Shown: positions 23,156 through 31,973, counted from the first letter of the stretch. The stretch is 32,734 nt of DNA from Deltaproteobacteria bacterium (GCA_947484175.1 CANKOI010000048.1:1-32734), one strand, 5' to 3'. The notes: generated from the sequence alone by a model not told the origin. Made by a program: numbers and translations.

Positions 23156-24796
23156 GTGTCGCCCCGCTCCCGCAAGGTCCTCGCCGCGGTCGTCGCGCTC
23201 GCGCTCCTAGCCCGGGTTGCCGGGCTCGAGTTCGGGCTTCCCCTCGCGGAGGCCCGCCCCGACGAACAGACCCTCGCCTATCAGGCGATGAAGTTCGGCC
23301 GTGGCGACCTGAACCCCCACAGCTTCAACTACCCCAGCCTGTTCAAATACGTCGTGTTTGTCCTGTTCGGCGCCGACTTCGCGCTGGGGCGACTGTTGGG
23401 ACGCTTCGAAGGGCAAGAAGACTTTCTGCGCGCATTCTTCGCCGCAGATCCGGAGTTTCGGCTCCTGATGCGGAGCTTCAGCGTCGCAGCGGGCACGGCG
23501 GGGGTCCTGCTGCTCGGGTGGATGCCCGGGAGGGTGTGGAGCGCGCTGGTGCTGGCGGGGTGTTTTCTGCATGTGCGCGACAGTCACTTCGGCGTGACCG
23601 ACATCACGATGGTGACCCTCACCACGGGCGCGGTGCTCGCGGCGAGCCGGTTGCAAGCGCGGGGGACCTTGCGCGCGGCTGCGGTGGCCGGCCTCGTGGC
23701 GGGGCTCGCCACCAGTACGAAGTACAACGCGGCCCTGCTCATCGTACCGCTCGTCCTCGCTGCGGCCACCTCGCCCGCAGCGAGTCAACTCCGGATCGGC
23801 GCCGCGGCGGTCGCCGCCATGGGGCTGGGGTTCGTGGCTGGCAGCCCCTATGCAGTGCTGGATGCCTCCACTTTTCTGACCGACTTCCGCTACGAAGCCG
23901 GACACCTCGCGGAAGGACACCATGTGGACGTCGGCGGAGGCTGGTTTCACCACGCCACCGTCACGCTGCCGCTCGCGTTCGGCTGGCCGGGGTTCGTGGC
24001 GGGCGCAGTGGGCATGCTGACGGCGTTCGGAGCCAATCGCCGCCTCGCGCTGGTGGTGTTCTCGTTCCCTTTGGTCTACTTCCTCCTCATCGGGCGCGGC
24101 GAGACAGCGTTTTTCCGCTACATGCTGCCAGTGGTGCCCTTCGTGGCGATGGGCGCGGGGCTGGTACTCGATGCGGTGCACCGGCGATTCGGAGTGCTGG
24201 CCGCCGCCGGACTCGCCGCCGTGCTGCTCATCTCGCCCCTGTGGCGTTCGGTGCAGGCGGTGGGCCTGATGCGTGCGGGCGACACTCGCTCGGCGATGGG
24301 GGCGTGGATCGAGGGAAACGTACCGACCGACGCGGTGATCGTGCATGCAGGCGCGTACACGGGGGCGCCGATGCTCCAGCGCAACGTGCCGAACCAAACG
24401 CGGGAATATGCGGCCCGGAGCGGGCGGGCCGACGCGGGCGGGTTCCGGAAGCCCGACGAGCAGAAGTGGTACCGCGCCGCTCGGCCGATGTACGACGTGC
24501 AGTTCCTGGCCAAAGCAGGCATCGACTACGCCTCGCAAGTGACGGTAGCCGAACTCCTGGCCTCCCCCCCACCGTGGCTCGAGGTGGAGAGCTCCGGACT
24601 ACGCTTCTACAGTGCCGTGCCCGCCGAACTGGAGCCGTTGTTGGCCTCGCGGTACGAGCTGGCCCACGAGGAAGTCGGCGCGGCCGACCCGGAGGGACCG
24701 GTGTACGACCAGCAGGACGCCCTCTACCTTCCGGCAGCCCGCTTTTCAGGGGTGACGCGGATGGGGCCGAACCTGCGGCTGTACCGCCTGCGGTAG
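23156..24796 (+). CDS. GT39-like (dolichyl-phosphate-mannose mannosyltransferase type) membrane glycosyltransferase
   Basis: A 546-residue integral membrane protein with about ten hydrophobic helices. Near the N-terminus ARPDEQTLAYQAMKF (Asp36-Glu37) matches the catalytic acidic motif of the first periplasmic loop in GT-C enzymes of the GT39/GT83 group. KFGRGDLNPHSFNYPSLFKY also fits bacterial PMT-like proteins. The C-terminal 150 residues are a soluble periplasmic domain. It probably moves a sugar from a polyprenyl-phosphate carrier to a protein or glycan; the acceptor is unknown. The GTG at 23156 is chosen because the ATG at 23126 would overlap the divergent GAF gene's start; no strong ribosome-binding site decides between them. 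Confidence 0.82.
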   Translation: MSPRSRKVLAAVVALALLARVAGLEFGLPLAEARPDEQTLAYQAMKFGRGDLNPHSFNYPSLFKYVVFVLFGADFALGRLLGRFEGQEDFLRAFFAADPEFRLLMRSFSVAAGTAGVLLLGWMPGRVWSALVLAGCFLHVRDSHFGVTDITMVTLTTGAVLAASRLQARGTLRAAAVAGLVAGLATSTKYNAALLIVPLVLAAATSPAASQLRIGAAAVAAMGLGFVAGSPYAVLDASTFLTDFRYEAGHLAEGHHVDVGGGWFHHATVTLPLAFGWPGFVAGAVGMLTAFGANRRLALVVFSFPLVYFLLIGRGETAFFRYMLPVVPFVAMGAGLVLDAVHRRFGVLAAAGLAAVLLISPLWRSVQAVGLMRAGDTRSAMGAWIEGNVPTDAVIVHAGAYTGAPMLQRNVPNQTREYAARSGRADAGGFRKPDEQKWYRAARPMYDVQFLAKAGIDYASQVTVAELLASPPPWLEVESSGLRFYSAVPAELEPLLASRYELAHEEVGAADPEGPVYDQQDALYLPAARFSGVTRMGPNLRLYRLR

Positions 24797-24825
24797 CTGC
24801 TGCCGCCCGCCGGCCGGCGCCCCGA

Positions 24826-25320
24826 TCACTCCGCCTTCGCCACCAGTCTTCCGAGCTCCGCGGCCGACAACGACCCCGTTCGCGCCGCCTTGATGTGGCC
24901 GTCCCGCCCGATCACGAAGGTGGTGGGGAAGACGCTGACTTTCCAGTCGCGCACGACGGCGGTCGTGGACTGCAAAACGTCGTACGTGACGCCCAGCCGC
25001 TCCGCTTGTGCGGCAAGTGCATCGCCGGAGCCGCTCCTCACGGCGACGCCGAGCACCCGCACATCAGGATGGTCATCGGCCCACGCGCTGAGCTCGGGGA
25101 TCTCTTCGCGACACGGCGGGCACCACGTTCCCCAGAAGTTCACCACCACCACCTGACCGCGCAGCTCGAGAAGGTCCGTCTCGCCGCCCGCGACGTTCAC
25201 CAGCGAGAGGGGCGGCGCTTCGCCTCCCACCTTGCTTTCGCCGCCGAAGATCGACATGCCCACGATCAGGGCCAGCGCCACGCCGAGCGCGAGGGCCCAG
25301 TCCTGCAGAAGTCGTTTCAC
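24826..25320 (-). CDS. TlpA-family membrane-anchored thiol-disulfide oxidoreductase
   Basis: A 164-residue protein with an N-terminal membrane anchor (residues about 8-25) and a periplasmic thioredoxin domain. The active site is NFWGTWCPPCREEIPEL (Cys67, Cys70), and the cis-Pro strand VFPTTFVIGRDGHI follows at the expected distance. It should reduce disulfides or apo-cytochrome/copper-site thiols in the periplasm. Start GTG. It ends 29 bases from the convergent glycosyltransferase and is divergent from the SpmA-SpmB fusion gene (99-base gap). It contrasts with the cysteine-free relative at 15 kb. Confidence 0.93.
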   Translation of the reverse strand: MKRLLQDWALALGVALALIVGMSIFGGESKVGGEAPPLSLVNVAGGETDLLELRGQVVVVNFWGTWCPPCREEIPELSAWADDHPDVRVLGVAVRSGSGDALAAQAERLGVTYDVLQSTTAVVRDWKVSVFPTTFVIGRDGHIKAARTGSLSAAELGRLVAKAE

Positions 25321-25419
25321 CGCGCAAAGCTATGCGCTGTCGGGCGGAACGCTACTCCATGGAAGAGTTTCGGAGGCCGCGCGCTCGCTCTTGACGCGTC
25401 CACACCATAGCTAGACGGC

Positions 25420-26856
25420 ATGAACGTGCTCTTCACCCTGCTTGTGGCCCTGAGCGTTCTGGTGGCTGGCTACTCGGGCTCGCCGGCTCACTCAGGCTCA
25501 CTCACCGGGCTGGAGATGACGGTGCAGCTCGACCCCGCGAGCGCCGTGAAGGTGGGGGGGGCCGCGCGGGTGGAGGCTCAGGGGGTGGAGTACCCGGGTA
25601 CCGTGCTTGAAGTCATTGCTGGAGCAACGCCCGCTGATCCGCCGAGCGCGCGGCTGCGAACGTTCGCGCCCAACGGGGAGGTCGAGGTGCGCTTCGACGC
25701 CGAGCACCGGATGAAGCTGGTCTCCGATGCCGGGCTCGAGCAAGCCAAGAAGGCGGTGGAACTGGCCATCGGTCTGGTCGGCGCCATGACGCTCTTCCTC
25801 GGGCTGATGAAGGTCGTCGAAGCGGGCGGCGGGCTCGACCTCATCGCGCGCACGTTGCGCCCGCTGCTCGTCTTTCTGTTTCCGGACGTGCCCGCGCAAC
25901 ACCCGGCGATGGGCGCGATGGTGATGAACCTTTCGGCGAACATGCTGGGCCTCGGCAACGCGGCCACCCCCTTCGGCATCAAGGCCATGCAGGAGCTCGA
26001 CACGCTCAACCGCGAGAAGGGCACCGCCACCAACGCGATGGTCCTGTTCCTCGCGCTCAACACCAGCGGAATAACCATCCTCCCCACCGGCGTGATGGCC
26101 GTCCGCGCGGTGTGGGGCAGCCAGAACCCGGCCAGCATCTTGCCCACCACCATCCTCGCCTCGGCCGCGGGCATGGTGGTTGCCATCCTGATCGGCAAGG
26201 GTCTCGGGCGAATCTGGCGGGGCGGGTCCTCGGAGCCCTGCACGCCAGAGCCGGTGGCCGCGCGCGAGTTCGTGCCGCTGTTCGGCTTTGTGGGGGCGGT
26301 AGCTGCGCTGTGCATCTGGGTGTCGCTCGACGACCGGGCCACCTTCTTCATCCTACCGGGACTCATCGCCGGGATGCTCGGGTTCGGGGTGGTGCGCGGG
26401 GTGAAGGTCTACGAAACGCTGGTGGAGGGCGGGCGCGAGGGGTTCGACTCCGCCAAGCGCATCATCCCCTACGTTGCGGCCATCCTCGTTGCGGTGGGGA
26501 TGTTCCGCGCTAGCGGGGCCATGGACGTCGTCGTCGGCGCGCTGGCCGTGCCCGCCGGCTGGGTCCACATCCCCCCCGAAGTGCTCCCGCTGGCCTTCTT
26601 GCGGCCGCTCTCCGGGTCGGGCGCGTTCGCCCTGTTCAGCGAGATGACGCGCACCTTCGGCCCCGACAGCTACCTCGGCAACCTCGTGGGCACGATGCAA
26701 GGCAGCACCGAAACGACCTTCTATGTGCTGGCCGTCTACTTCGGCAGCGTCGGTATCACGCGCTTCCGCCACGCCGTGCCCGTGGGCGTACTCTCCGACG
26801 TGGCCGGATTCCTCGCGTCGGTGGTCGCTGTTCGCTGGCTGATCGGGGGGCCCTGA
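25420..26856 (+). CDS. Fused SpmA-SpmB (nucleoside-recognition/Gate domain) membrane protein
   Basis: A 478-residue membrane protein. After a leader/helix (NVLFTLLVALSVLVAGYSG) and a short beta-rich segment, residues about 90-270 match SpmA (FPDVPAQHPAMGAMVMNLSA, NMLGLGNAATPFGIKAMQEL, FLALNTSGITILPTGVMAVR). Residues about 275-478 match SpmB (FILPGLIAGMLGFGVVRGVK, FLRPLSGSGAFALFSEM, and later GSTETTFYVLAVYFGSVG). In Bacillus these are separate proteins affecting spore-core dehydration; one-piece forms occur in Gram-negatives and are thought to be transporters of the Gate family. No typical ribosome-binding site precedes the ATG. A TTGACG lies 24 bases ahead of the start codon but lacks a usable -10. 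Confidence 0.9.
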   Translation: MNVLFTLLVALSVLVAGYSGSPAHSGSLTGLEMTVQLDPASAVKVGGAARVEAQGVEYPGTVLEVIAGATPADPPSARLRTFAPNGEVEVRFDAEHRMKLVSDAGLEQAKKAVELAIGLVGAMTLFLGLMKVVEAGGGLDLIARTLRPLLVFLFPDVPAQHPAMGAMVMNLSANMLGLGNAATPFGIKAMQELDTLNREKGTATNAMVLFLALNTSGITILPTGVMAVRAVWGSQNPASILPTTILASAAGMVVAILIGKGLGRIWRGGSSEPCTPEPVAAREFVPLFGFVGAVAALCIWVSLDDRATFFILPGLIAGMLGFGVVRGVKVYETLVEGGREGFDSAKRIIPYVAAILVAVGMFRASGAMDVVVGALAVPAGWVHIPPEVLPLAFLRPLSGSGAFALFSEMTRTFGPDSYLGNLVGTMQGSTETTFYVLAVYFGSVGITRFRHAVPVGVLSDVAGFLASVVAVRWLIGGP

Positions 26857-26872
26857 GCACCGCCGCCGCCGG

Positions 26873-27238
26873 CTAAAATCCCTGCCTGCTGGCTGCCGCC
26901 CCCATGACCAGCACCATGAAGGCCAGGTAAACAGCGAAAAAGAGCATGTACATTAGGATAAAGACTGCAAACATCGTGCTGACCAGCCCTCCAGCCAAGC
27001 CGGCGGCGAGGGCCGCGGAGGCCACCGATCGGTCGCGCTCGTCCTTCGCCGCAGCGAGAGCCTTGTTGGCGTGCCATGCGCCGTAGAGGCCCAGCGGCGA
27101 CCCGATGAAGAAGGGGATGTAGCAAGCGCACATGCCCAGCGCCGCACAGATGCAGGCCCCGACGGAATACCAGAGCACGTTCACCACAGGAACGGAAACG
27201 GGCCCCGCGTCGGTGTACCCGTAGGGGTCTTTTGTCAT
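26873..27238 (-). CDS. Small membrane protein of unknown function
   Basis: A 121-residue membrane protein. A soluble N-terminus (TKDPYGYTDAGP) precedes two or three hydrophobic segments: VLWYSVGACICAALGMCACY, IPFFIGSPLGLYGAWHA, and a long C-terminal stretch around FAVFILMYMLFFAVYLAFMV. This resembles small DUF4190-like membrane proteins but lacks a decisive motif. It starts 9 bases after the stop of the bPH2 protein gene on the same strand, so it is the third gene of that operon. It converges with the SpmA-SpmB gene with 16 bases between stops. Confidence 0.8.
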   Translation of the reverse strand: MTKDPYGYTDAGPVSVPVVNVLWYSVGACICAALGMCACYIPFFIGSPLGLYGAWHANKALAAAKDERDRSVASAALAAGLAGGLVSTMFAVFILMYMLFFAVYLAFMVLVMGAAASRQGF

Positions 27239-27247
27239 GCGGCTAGC

Positions 27248-28660
27248 CTACCGCGGCGGCGACAGCGAGGCGAAGAGTCGGCGGCCCTCGGCCTCGGCGA
27301 CGAGCGGGAGCGGCAGGCGCCCGCCCGGAAACCACACGACCACCGAGCCGATTCCCAGAGCGCGCTCCAGCGGCCCCTGCACCCAGCGCACCGACTGCAA
27401 CTTGGCGCGGGGCAGCACCCAGGTGTCGCGCGAAAGGAAGCCGCGCCGCGTGACCATGAAGCCCGGCGTGACGGCCCAGCCCTGCCAGCGCACGTCGAGC
27501 CACGCCACGGCGAGGGCGACAGGGAGGATCAACAGGAACCACCCCTGCCCCGTGAAGGCGACGAGCGCCACGAGCGGCAGCGCCCACCCGAGCACGGAGG
27601 CCACCATCGCCGAGGTCAGCGCACCTGCGGCCGCCGGCCGCAGCGTGTCGCCGAGGTTGGGCTCCAGACCGGGAAACGCGACACGGACGCGGTCGTCTAC
27701 GTCTTCCCGGGCCACCATCGGCACCACGCCTTCGGTTGTCGACCCACCGGGCTCCGGAGGACCGCCCCCCGCTGCGGTGTCGAACAGCAGGGTTGCAAAA
27801 CCCATCGCCCGCCGCACGATCGGCTCGCTCACCTGTACCATTTGCAGTTTTCGCTGCGGGATGTCCACCCGCCGCCGGGTGAGCAGGCCGCCTTCAAAGT
27901 GCAGGTGTTCCCCTTCGATCCACCATCGCGAGCCGTACCAACGGAAGACCGACGCCAGCACGCTCAGCACGTAGCCGGCGGCTAGCGCCACCAGCACCAG
28001 ACCTACCCAGCCGGGCCCGCTCGCCGGCGCCAACGGCAGGCTACCCGGGGCCACCCGCTGCGACACCTCCACCATCACCGCCACGCCCGCCCCGGCCATG
28101 CCGGCTCGACCGGAGCTGGCGCCGTAGGCCACCACTTCGAGGAGGCCTGGCGCGTCGAGGGCTTGGTGGGGAGCTCCGCTCGACGCCACCGACGTTCCGG
28201 GGCGCCCGATGGCGGCCCGAAGCGCCTCCGCGTCTTCGAGGGAAAGCGCGGAGAGGAGGCCGTCGGTGGCCAGCAGCCCGGAAGCGCCGGCCATCTCCAC
28301 CCGGAGCTCCACCAGCCCGCTCAGCCGATGAAAGAGGTTCTGCTGGATCGCCACGTTTTGGATGCGGGAGGGGTCGAACGCTTGTTCCACGCGCGAGAGG
28401 AGCCCGGACTGGATTTCGAGGCGCCCGTCGAAGAGTCGGTAGCGCAGGGTGAGGAAGTGCAGGAGGGTACGGCCGACCGCCGCCATCGAGAAGAACAGGA
28501 TCACGACCACGTCGAAGGCGGAGCCCTGCTGCCGGCCCCAGATCGCCCCCACCACGAGCGGCCACAGGCTCCACACTGTGCGCCACGCGGTGGGCACGAG
28601 GTTCACCAGAAAGGAAGCCGGGTGCAGCCGCCGCCACCGCGACGGGTCAGACACCGTCAT
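27248..28660 (-). CDS. Membrane protein with three bPH2 domains (YdbT-like)
   Basis: A 470-residue membrane protein with three bacterial PH (bPH2/DUF304) domains, each next to membrane helix pairs. Unit 1 is LRYRLFDGRLEIQSGLLSR to RIQNVAIQQNLFHRLSG. Unit 2 is YGSRWWIEGEHLHFEGGLL to QRKLQMVQVSEPIVRRAMG. Unit 3 is WAVTPGFMVTRRGFLSRDTW to RAKLQSVRWVQGPLERALG. The repeated R-x-K/I-Q-x-V signature marks the family. YdbS/YdbT-type pairs are linked to envelope or compound-resistance phenotypes in Bacillus, but their exact job is unclear. Its ATG overlaps the upstream gene by 14 bases, so the two are coupled. Confidence 0.92.
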   Translation of the reverse strand: MTVSDPSRWRRLHPASFLVNLVPTAWRTVWSLWPLVVGAIWGRQQGSAFDVVVILFFSMAAVGRTLLHFLTLRYRLFDGRLEIQSGLLSRVEQAFDPSRIQNVAIQQNLFHRLSGLVELRVEMAGASGLLATDGLLSALSLEDAEALRAAIGRPGTSVASSGAPHQALDAPGLLEVVAYGASSGRAGMAGAGVAVMVEVSQRVAPGSLPLAPASGPGWVGLVLVALAAGYVLSVLASVFRWYGSRWWIEGEHLHFEGGLLTRRRVDIPQRKLQMVQVSEPIVRRAMGFATLLFDTAAGGGPPEPGGSTTEGVVPMVAREDVDDRVRVAFPGLEPNLGDTLRPAAAGALTSAMVASVLGWALPLVALVAFTGQGWFLLILPVALAVAWLDVRWQGWAVTPGFMVTRRGFLSRDTWVLPRAKLQSVRWVQGPLERALGIGSVVVWFPGGRLPLPLVAEAEGRRLFASLSPPR

Positions 28661-29120
28661 CCTGCCCCCGACGGGCCTGCGCCAGCTCGTCGCGCACTCG
28701 GATCGCCTCGTCCGTGTCGAGGCCTGGCAGCGAAGCGTCGCTGGAGAGCCCGGCGCCGGTGTAGACGATCACTCGGGAGAGGTGCAGAAGTCGCTCCCAA
28801 AACCCCTGCCGCGTATCGACATGCTGGATGCGAGCCCGCGGCACACAGATCGTGCGGCGCCACACCACCCCCTCTTCCACCACGAGGCTCTGCTCGGTGA
28901 TCTCGTAGCGGAAGTACCGATGCTGAAGGCTCGGCCAGAGGAGGGCCCGCAGCACGAAGGCGAACCACGCTGCGATCACCGCGACGGCGGCCGCGCCGTA
29001 GCCGAAGCCCGTCGAAACGGCCCAACCGAGGAGCAGGTACACCGGCAGGGCGGAGGTGAACGACCCCACCACTCCTTCGAGCCGCCAAAGGGTCTTCACG
29101 CGGGGGTCGAGGGTACGCAC
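28647..29120 (-). CDS. Membrane protein with one bPH2 domain (YdbS-like)
   Basis: A 157-residue protein with two N-terminal hydrophobic helices (about residues 18-60) and one bPH2 domain: HRYFRYEITEQSLVVEEGVV, then RARIQHVDTRQGFWERLLHL. It is the short partner usually found just before the three-domain YdbT-like protein, and here overlaps it by 14 bases. The start is GTG at 29120, with GGCGAG just upstream. It is divergent from the secreted protein at 29251, with 130 bases between. That gap contains the palindrome TTGACGTCAA (29186-29195), a possible regulator site or -35 for both directions, but no matching -10 was found. Confidence 0.9.
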   Translation of the reverse strand: MRTLDPRVKTLWRLEGVVGSFTSALPVYLLLGWAVSTGFGYGAAAVAVIAAWFAFVLRALLWPSLQHRYFRYEITEQSLVVEEGVVWRRTICVPRARIQHVDTRQGFWERLLHLSRVIVYTGAGLSSDASLPGLDTDEAIRVRDELAQARRGQDDGV

Positions 29121-29250
29121 CTCGCCGCCTTACCGCGCGGCGGCGCGCCTGTCGTCTACCTGCCCGTCGAGACGAACTTGCAAGATTGACGTCAACCGGG
29201 CGCCACCCCGCACGGCCACGGCCTACCCTGCGACCGCTTCCGGGAAAGCC

Positions 29251-30432
29251 ATGCTCTCACTCATTCTGCTCGCCACCGCCGCCATCCCCGAGGGTGCGAA
29301 CCCCGACGCCCCCGCCGACGGCAACTACCCGCTTCCCGGCTCCGGCTTCACGCTCTCGGCACCCAAGTGGCACATGTCGCGCTGGTCGGACTGGGACTTC
29401 AAGGGTCGCAGCCCCGACCGCAGCGTTTTCGTGACCGCATGGAGTTCCAGCCTCCAGCTCACGATCGACGAAACCGTGGCTCGCGAGCTGGCCAACGAGT
29501 GGAAGCGGGGCCTTGAGGAGTCCGAAGGCGCCACGGACGTGGTGATCAGCGAGGTGAAGGTGGAGGTGGTGGCCGGCCAGCCCCGCGCCCGGGCCACGCT
29601 CGACTTCGCGAGCGGCAGCGGCATCAAAGGGGTCGCCCACGCCGCCGCCTTCTCCACCAACGGCCTCACCTCGCAGTTGTACACGATTACCGCCGCAGCC
29701 ATGCGGGAGCGCGGGGCCCGCCAGCTCGAAACGCTGCTGGCGGGCGTGCAGATCACCCGCCCGCCGGCCCCGATCGGCGGCCAAGAGACCCTCACCACCG
29801 CCGCGGGCACGCTCCTCCTCCCCGTAGGGTGGCGCGCCCCGCTCGCCACGGAAGACGCTGAAGTATCCAGACTCTTGGGAACCACGGGTGCCTCCGATGT
29901 GAAGGCCTGCACCCCCGCGATCTGGCCCCACGTGGGGGGCGAGGCCGACCTCCTCCTCGCCTGCCCGGATGTCGCCATCGCTCCCGTGCTCGACCCCAAC
30001 AGCTTCGCCGACGAGTCCATCCTGTTCGGTCAACGTATTTTCGGGTCGGCCGCCGCCTCCCTGCCCGCGGCGGAGCAACTTCCTCGCGGCAAAGAGTCCG
30101 CGATCCTGGTGCACGCCAACGACGGCCTCTGGGTGGGCGGCCTCACTACCGCCACCGGGTACCAGGTGATGTGGCTCAGCGGCAACGCCTCGCGCGACGC
30201 TGACCTCGGCACCACGGCCCGCGCTGCCCTCACCGACTTCACCCTCGCCCCCACGGCCGCACCCGACCGCAGCTTCGCCGTGATGCTCATCCACCGGCTC
30301 ACGTACGACCGCACGCACCCGCTGGTGCTCTTCCCCGGACTCCTGTTCGCCGCCGTGGGCGCCTTCCTCGTGCGAATGATCTTCCGTTCGTCCGCACGGC
30401 CCGGCGAGCTCGACCCCACCGACGCGACCTGA
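29251..30432 (+). CDS. Exported protein with C-terminal membrane anchor, unknown function
   Basis: A 393-residue protein. A leader (LSLILLATAAIPEG) suggests export. The long body shows two similar halves: APKWHMSRWSDWDF with a FVTAWSSSLQLTI strand in the first, and LPVGWRAPLATEDAEVSRLL with ACPDVAIAPVLDPN in the second. Each half is followed by strands and an alkyl-rich helix, suggesting an internal duplication. A single membrane segment (VLFPGLLFAAVGAFLVRMIF) and a short polar tail end the protein. The ATG at 29251 starts the leader; the longer frame upstream would have no signal. Function unknown; a periplasm-facing, inner-membrane-anchored protein is inferred. Confidence 0.85.
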   Translation: MLSLILLATAAIPEGANPDAPADGNYPLPGSGFTLSAPKWHMSRWSDWDFKGRSPDRSVFVTAWSSSLQLTIDETVARELANEWKRGLEESEGATDVVISEVKVEVVAGQPRARATLDFASGSGIKGVAHAAAFSTNGLTSQLYTITAAAMRERGARQLETLLAGVQITRPPAPIGGQETLTTAAGTLLLPVGWRAPLATEDAEVSRLLGTTGASDVKACTPAIWPHVGGEADLLLACPDVAIAPVLDPNSFADESILFGQRIFGSAAASLPAAEQLPRGKESAILVHANDGLWVGGLTTATGYQVMWLSGNASRDADLGTTARAALTDFTLAPTAAPDRSFAVMLIHRLTYDRTHPLVLFPGLLFAAVGAFLVRMIFRSSARPGELDPTDAT

Positions 30433-30446
30433 GCCAGCGGGGCTGC

Positions 30447-30692
30447 TCAGCGCACCTGCGTGACCGATCCGGCGAGCTCCTCGTTGAACGTCGCGCGCAG
30501 CCGGATCAACGAGGGGTGAGTGGCCATGGGCGGTTCGACCACGATGTCGATGCTCGGCCCCTGAAGGGAGCCGCCAACCGCGAGCGGGTCGAAATCGAGG
30601 ATGTTCACGGCTTGGTACTGCTCGCGCGGCTTGGCGTTCTCGGGCAGCGTGTCCGGGTCCTGGGCAAAGGCGGAAGCGAGAAGCAGCAGCAT
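30447..30692 (-). CDS. Short secreted protein of unknown function
   Basis: An 81-residue exported protein. The leader LLLLASAFA sets the ATG at 30692; longer versions of the frame overlap the aminotransferase gene and lack a signal. The mature part reads QYQAVNILDFDPLAVGGSLQ, then a proline-rich turn and LIRLRATFNEELAGSVTQVR. From memory this layout (a tyrosine-phenylalanine start, IDF, an extended middle, L-I-x-L-R-x-x-F near the end) recalls short secreted proteins in myxobacteria, but I cannot name them. It follows the aminotransferase gene by 49 bases on the same strand. Convergent with the exported-protein gene, 14 bases apart. Confidence 0.75.
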   Translation of the reverse strand: MLLLLASAFAQDPDTLPENAKPREQYQAVNILDFDPLAVGGSLQGPSIDIVVEPPMATHPSLIRLRATFNEELAGSVTQVR

Positions 30693-30741
30693 GGCGAGAC
30701 TCCTCCCCGCTTCGACAGCGGAAGTCGCCCGCGGTTCCGGA

Positions 30742-31887
30742 TCACAGCAACGCGGCCCACGCGGCGCACGCTTCCCGACAGGTCTCCACATCGGGGACCA
30801 GCGCCAGCCGCACGAAGGCGTCTCCGGCATCCGTCACCGCGAAGGCGCTACCCGGGTTGGTCATGATCCCGGCCTCCAGCAAGCGCTCCGCGTAGGACTG
30901 CCCGGTGTGGCCCGACGGAACGCGCACCCACAGGTAGAAGCTGGCCTCACTGGCCACCACCTCCAGCCCGGCGCGCTCCAAGAAGCTCATCAGCACTTCG
31001 CGCTTCTGGCGGAAGAGGCCACGCCGTTCGTCGGCGTGGCCGTCGTCGCTCCAGGCCGCCGCTGCCGCCGCGTTCACGAAGTCTTGGGGGGCGAGACCCG
31101 GGTTCACCCGCAGCTCGCGCAGCCGCTGCATCCACGCCGGGTCGCCCGCGATCATGCCGGTGCGGTAGCCCGTCATCCCGCTGCGCTTGCTGAGCGAGAA
31201 GATGGCGATCACGCCCTCCTGGGCCACCTCAAGGATCGAGGGAGGGGGCTCGTCGAACCAGGTGTCGGCGTAGCATTCGTCGGAGGCGAGGAGGATGTCG
31301 TATTGGCGGCACACCTCCCAGGTGCGGCGCAGCTCGGCGCGGGAGAGCACGGCGCCGGTGGGGTTGTGGGGCGAGTTGATCCACACCAGCCGCGTGCGGC
31401 GGAGCACGTCGGGCGAAAGTTCCCACACCCGCTGCTTGAAGTCGCCGCTGAGGCGCTGCGGGAAGGGGTCTCCTCCCGCGAGCACCGCGCCCCGGTAGTA
31501 CACGCTGTAGCCGGGGTCGGGGAACACCACGGTGCGGTCGTCGGCCTGAGGGTCCACCACCAACAGCGGCAGGTGGAACACCGCCTCCTTGGAGCCCGAG
31601 CTGGGCAACGCCTGCGTGGCCGGGTTGATCGCCACGCCGAAGCGGCGCGCCACCCAGCCCGCGAAGGCTTCGCGCACGGCGCTCCCGCCCAGCACGGTGG
31701 GGTAGCGGCAATTGTCCGGGATCGCGGGGGCGACCTGCGCGCGAATGAACTCGGGGGTGGGCTCCGTGGGGTCGCCGGTGCCGAAGTCGAACACCCGCCG
31801 GCCGGCCTCCAGCAGAGCGGACCGCTTCTGATCGAGCACCACGGTCGGGTAGGAGGGGAGGGCGGCCAGACGGGGGTTCAATCGCAC
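30742..31887 (-). CDS. Class I/II PLP-dependent aminotransferase, DapC-like
   Basis: A 381-residue aminotransferase. The cofactor Lys234 is in IFSLSKRSGMTGYRTGMIAG, with NSPHNPTGAVLS (Asn175) and ASDECYADTWFDEP (Asp203) at the expected places; a substrate-binding Arg follows near the C-terminus in AFVRLALVPD. The opening NPRLAALPSYPTVVLDQKRS and the SLSKRS motif fit the DapC type, which makes N-succinyl-L,L-diaminopimelate for lysine and peptidoglycan. Other aspartate-type aminotransferases are possible, and no dap neighbours are present to settle it. The start is GTG. Divergent from the TPR-like gene with 86 bases between, in which I saw no clear promoter. Confidence 0.92.
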   Translation of the reverse strand: MRLNPRLAALPSYPTVVLDQKRSALLEAGRRVFDFGTGDPTEPTPEFIRAQVAPAIPDNCRYPTVLGGSAVREAFAGWVARRFGVAINPATQALPSSGSKEAVFHLPLLVVDPQADDRTVVFPDPGYSVYYRGAVLAGGDPFPQRLSGDFKQRVWELSPDVLRRTRLVWINSPHNPTGAVLSRAELRRTWEVCRQYDILLASDECYADTWFDEPPPSILEVAQEGVIAIFSLSKRSGMTGYRTGMIAGDPAWMQRLRELRVNPGLAPQDFVNAAAAAAWSDDGHADERRGLFRQKREVLMSFLERAGLEVVASEASFYLWVRVPSGHTGQSYAERLLEAGIMTNPGSAFAVTDAGDAFVRLALVPDVETCREACAAWAALL

Positions 31888-31973
31888 CGCGCGAGCGTAG
31901 CCGGCCGGCCCAACGGCGAAAACGCCAGCCCCCGCGACTGGTAGGCTTCCCCACGGCCGATAAGCTCCGCGCC

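Noticed and set aside
24808-24819. CGCCGGCCGGCG palindrome between convergent genes as terminator
   Set aside because: There is no loop and no T-run; likely a chance GC palindrome.
23095-25410. 771-codon plus-strand frame over the glycosyltransferase and TlpA region
   Set aside because: It overlaps two well-supported genes in another frame/strand and is Arg/Gly/Pro-rich.
25391-25417. TTGACG ... TAGACG as promoter of the SpmA-SpmB gene
   Set aside because: The spacer is only 15 bases and the -10 would end two bases before the start codon, leaving no room for a transcript start.
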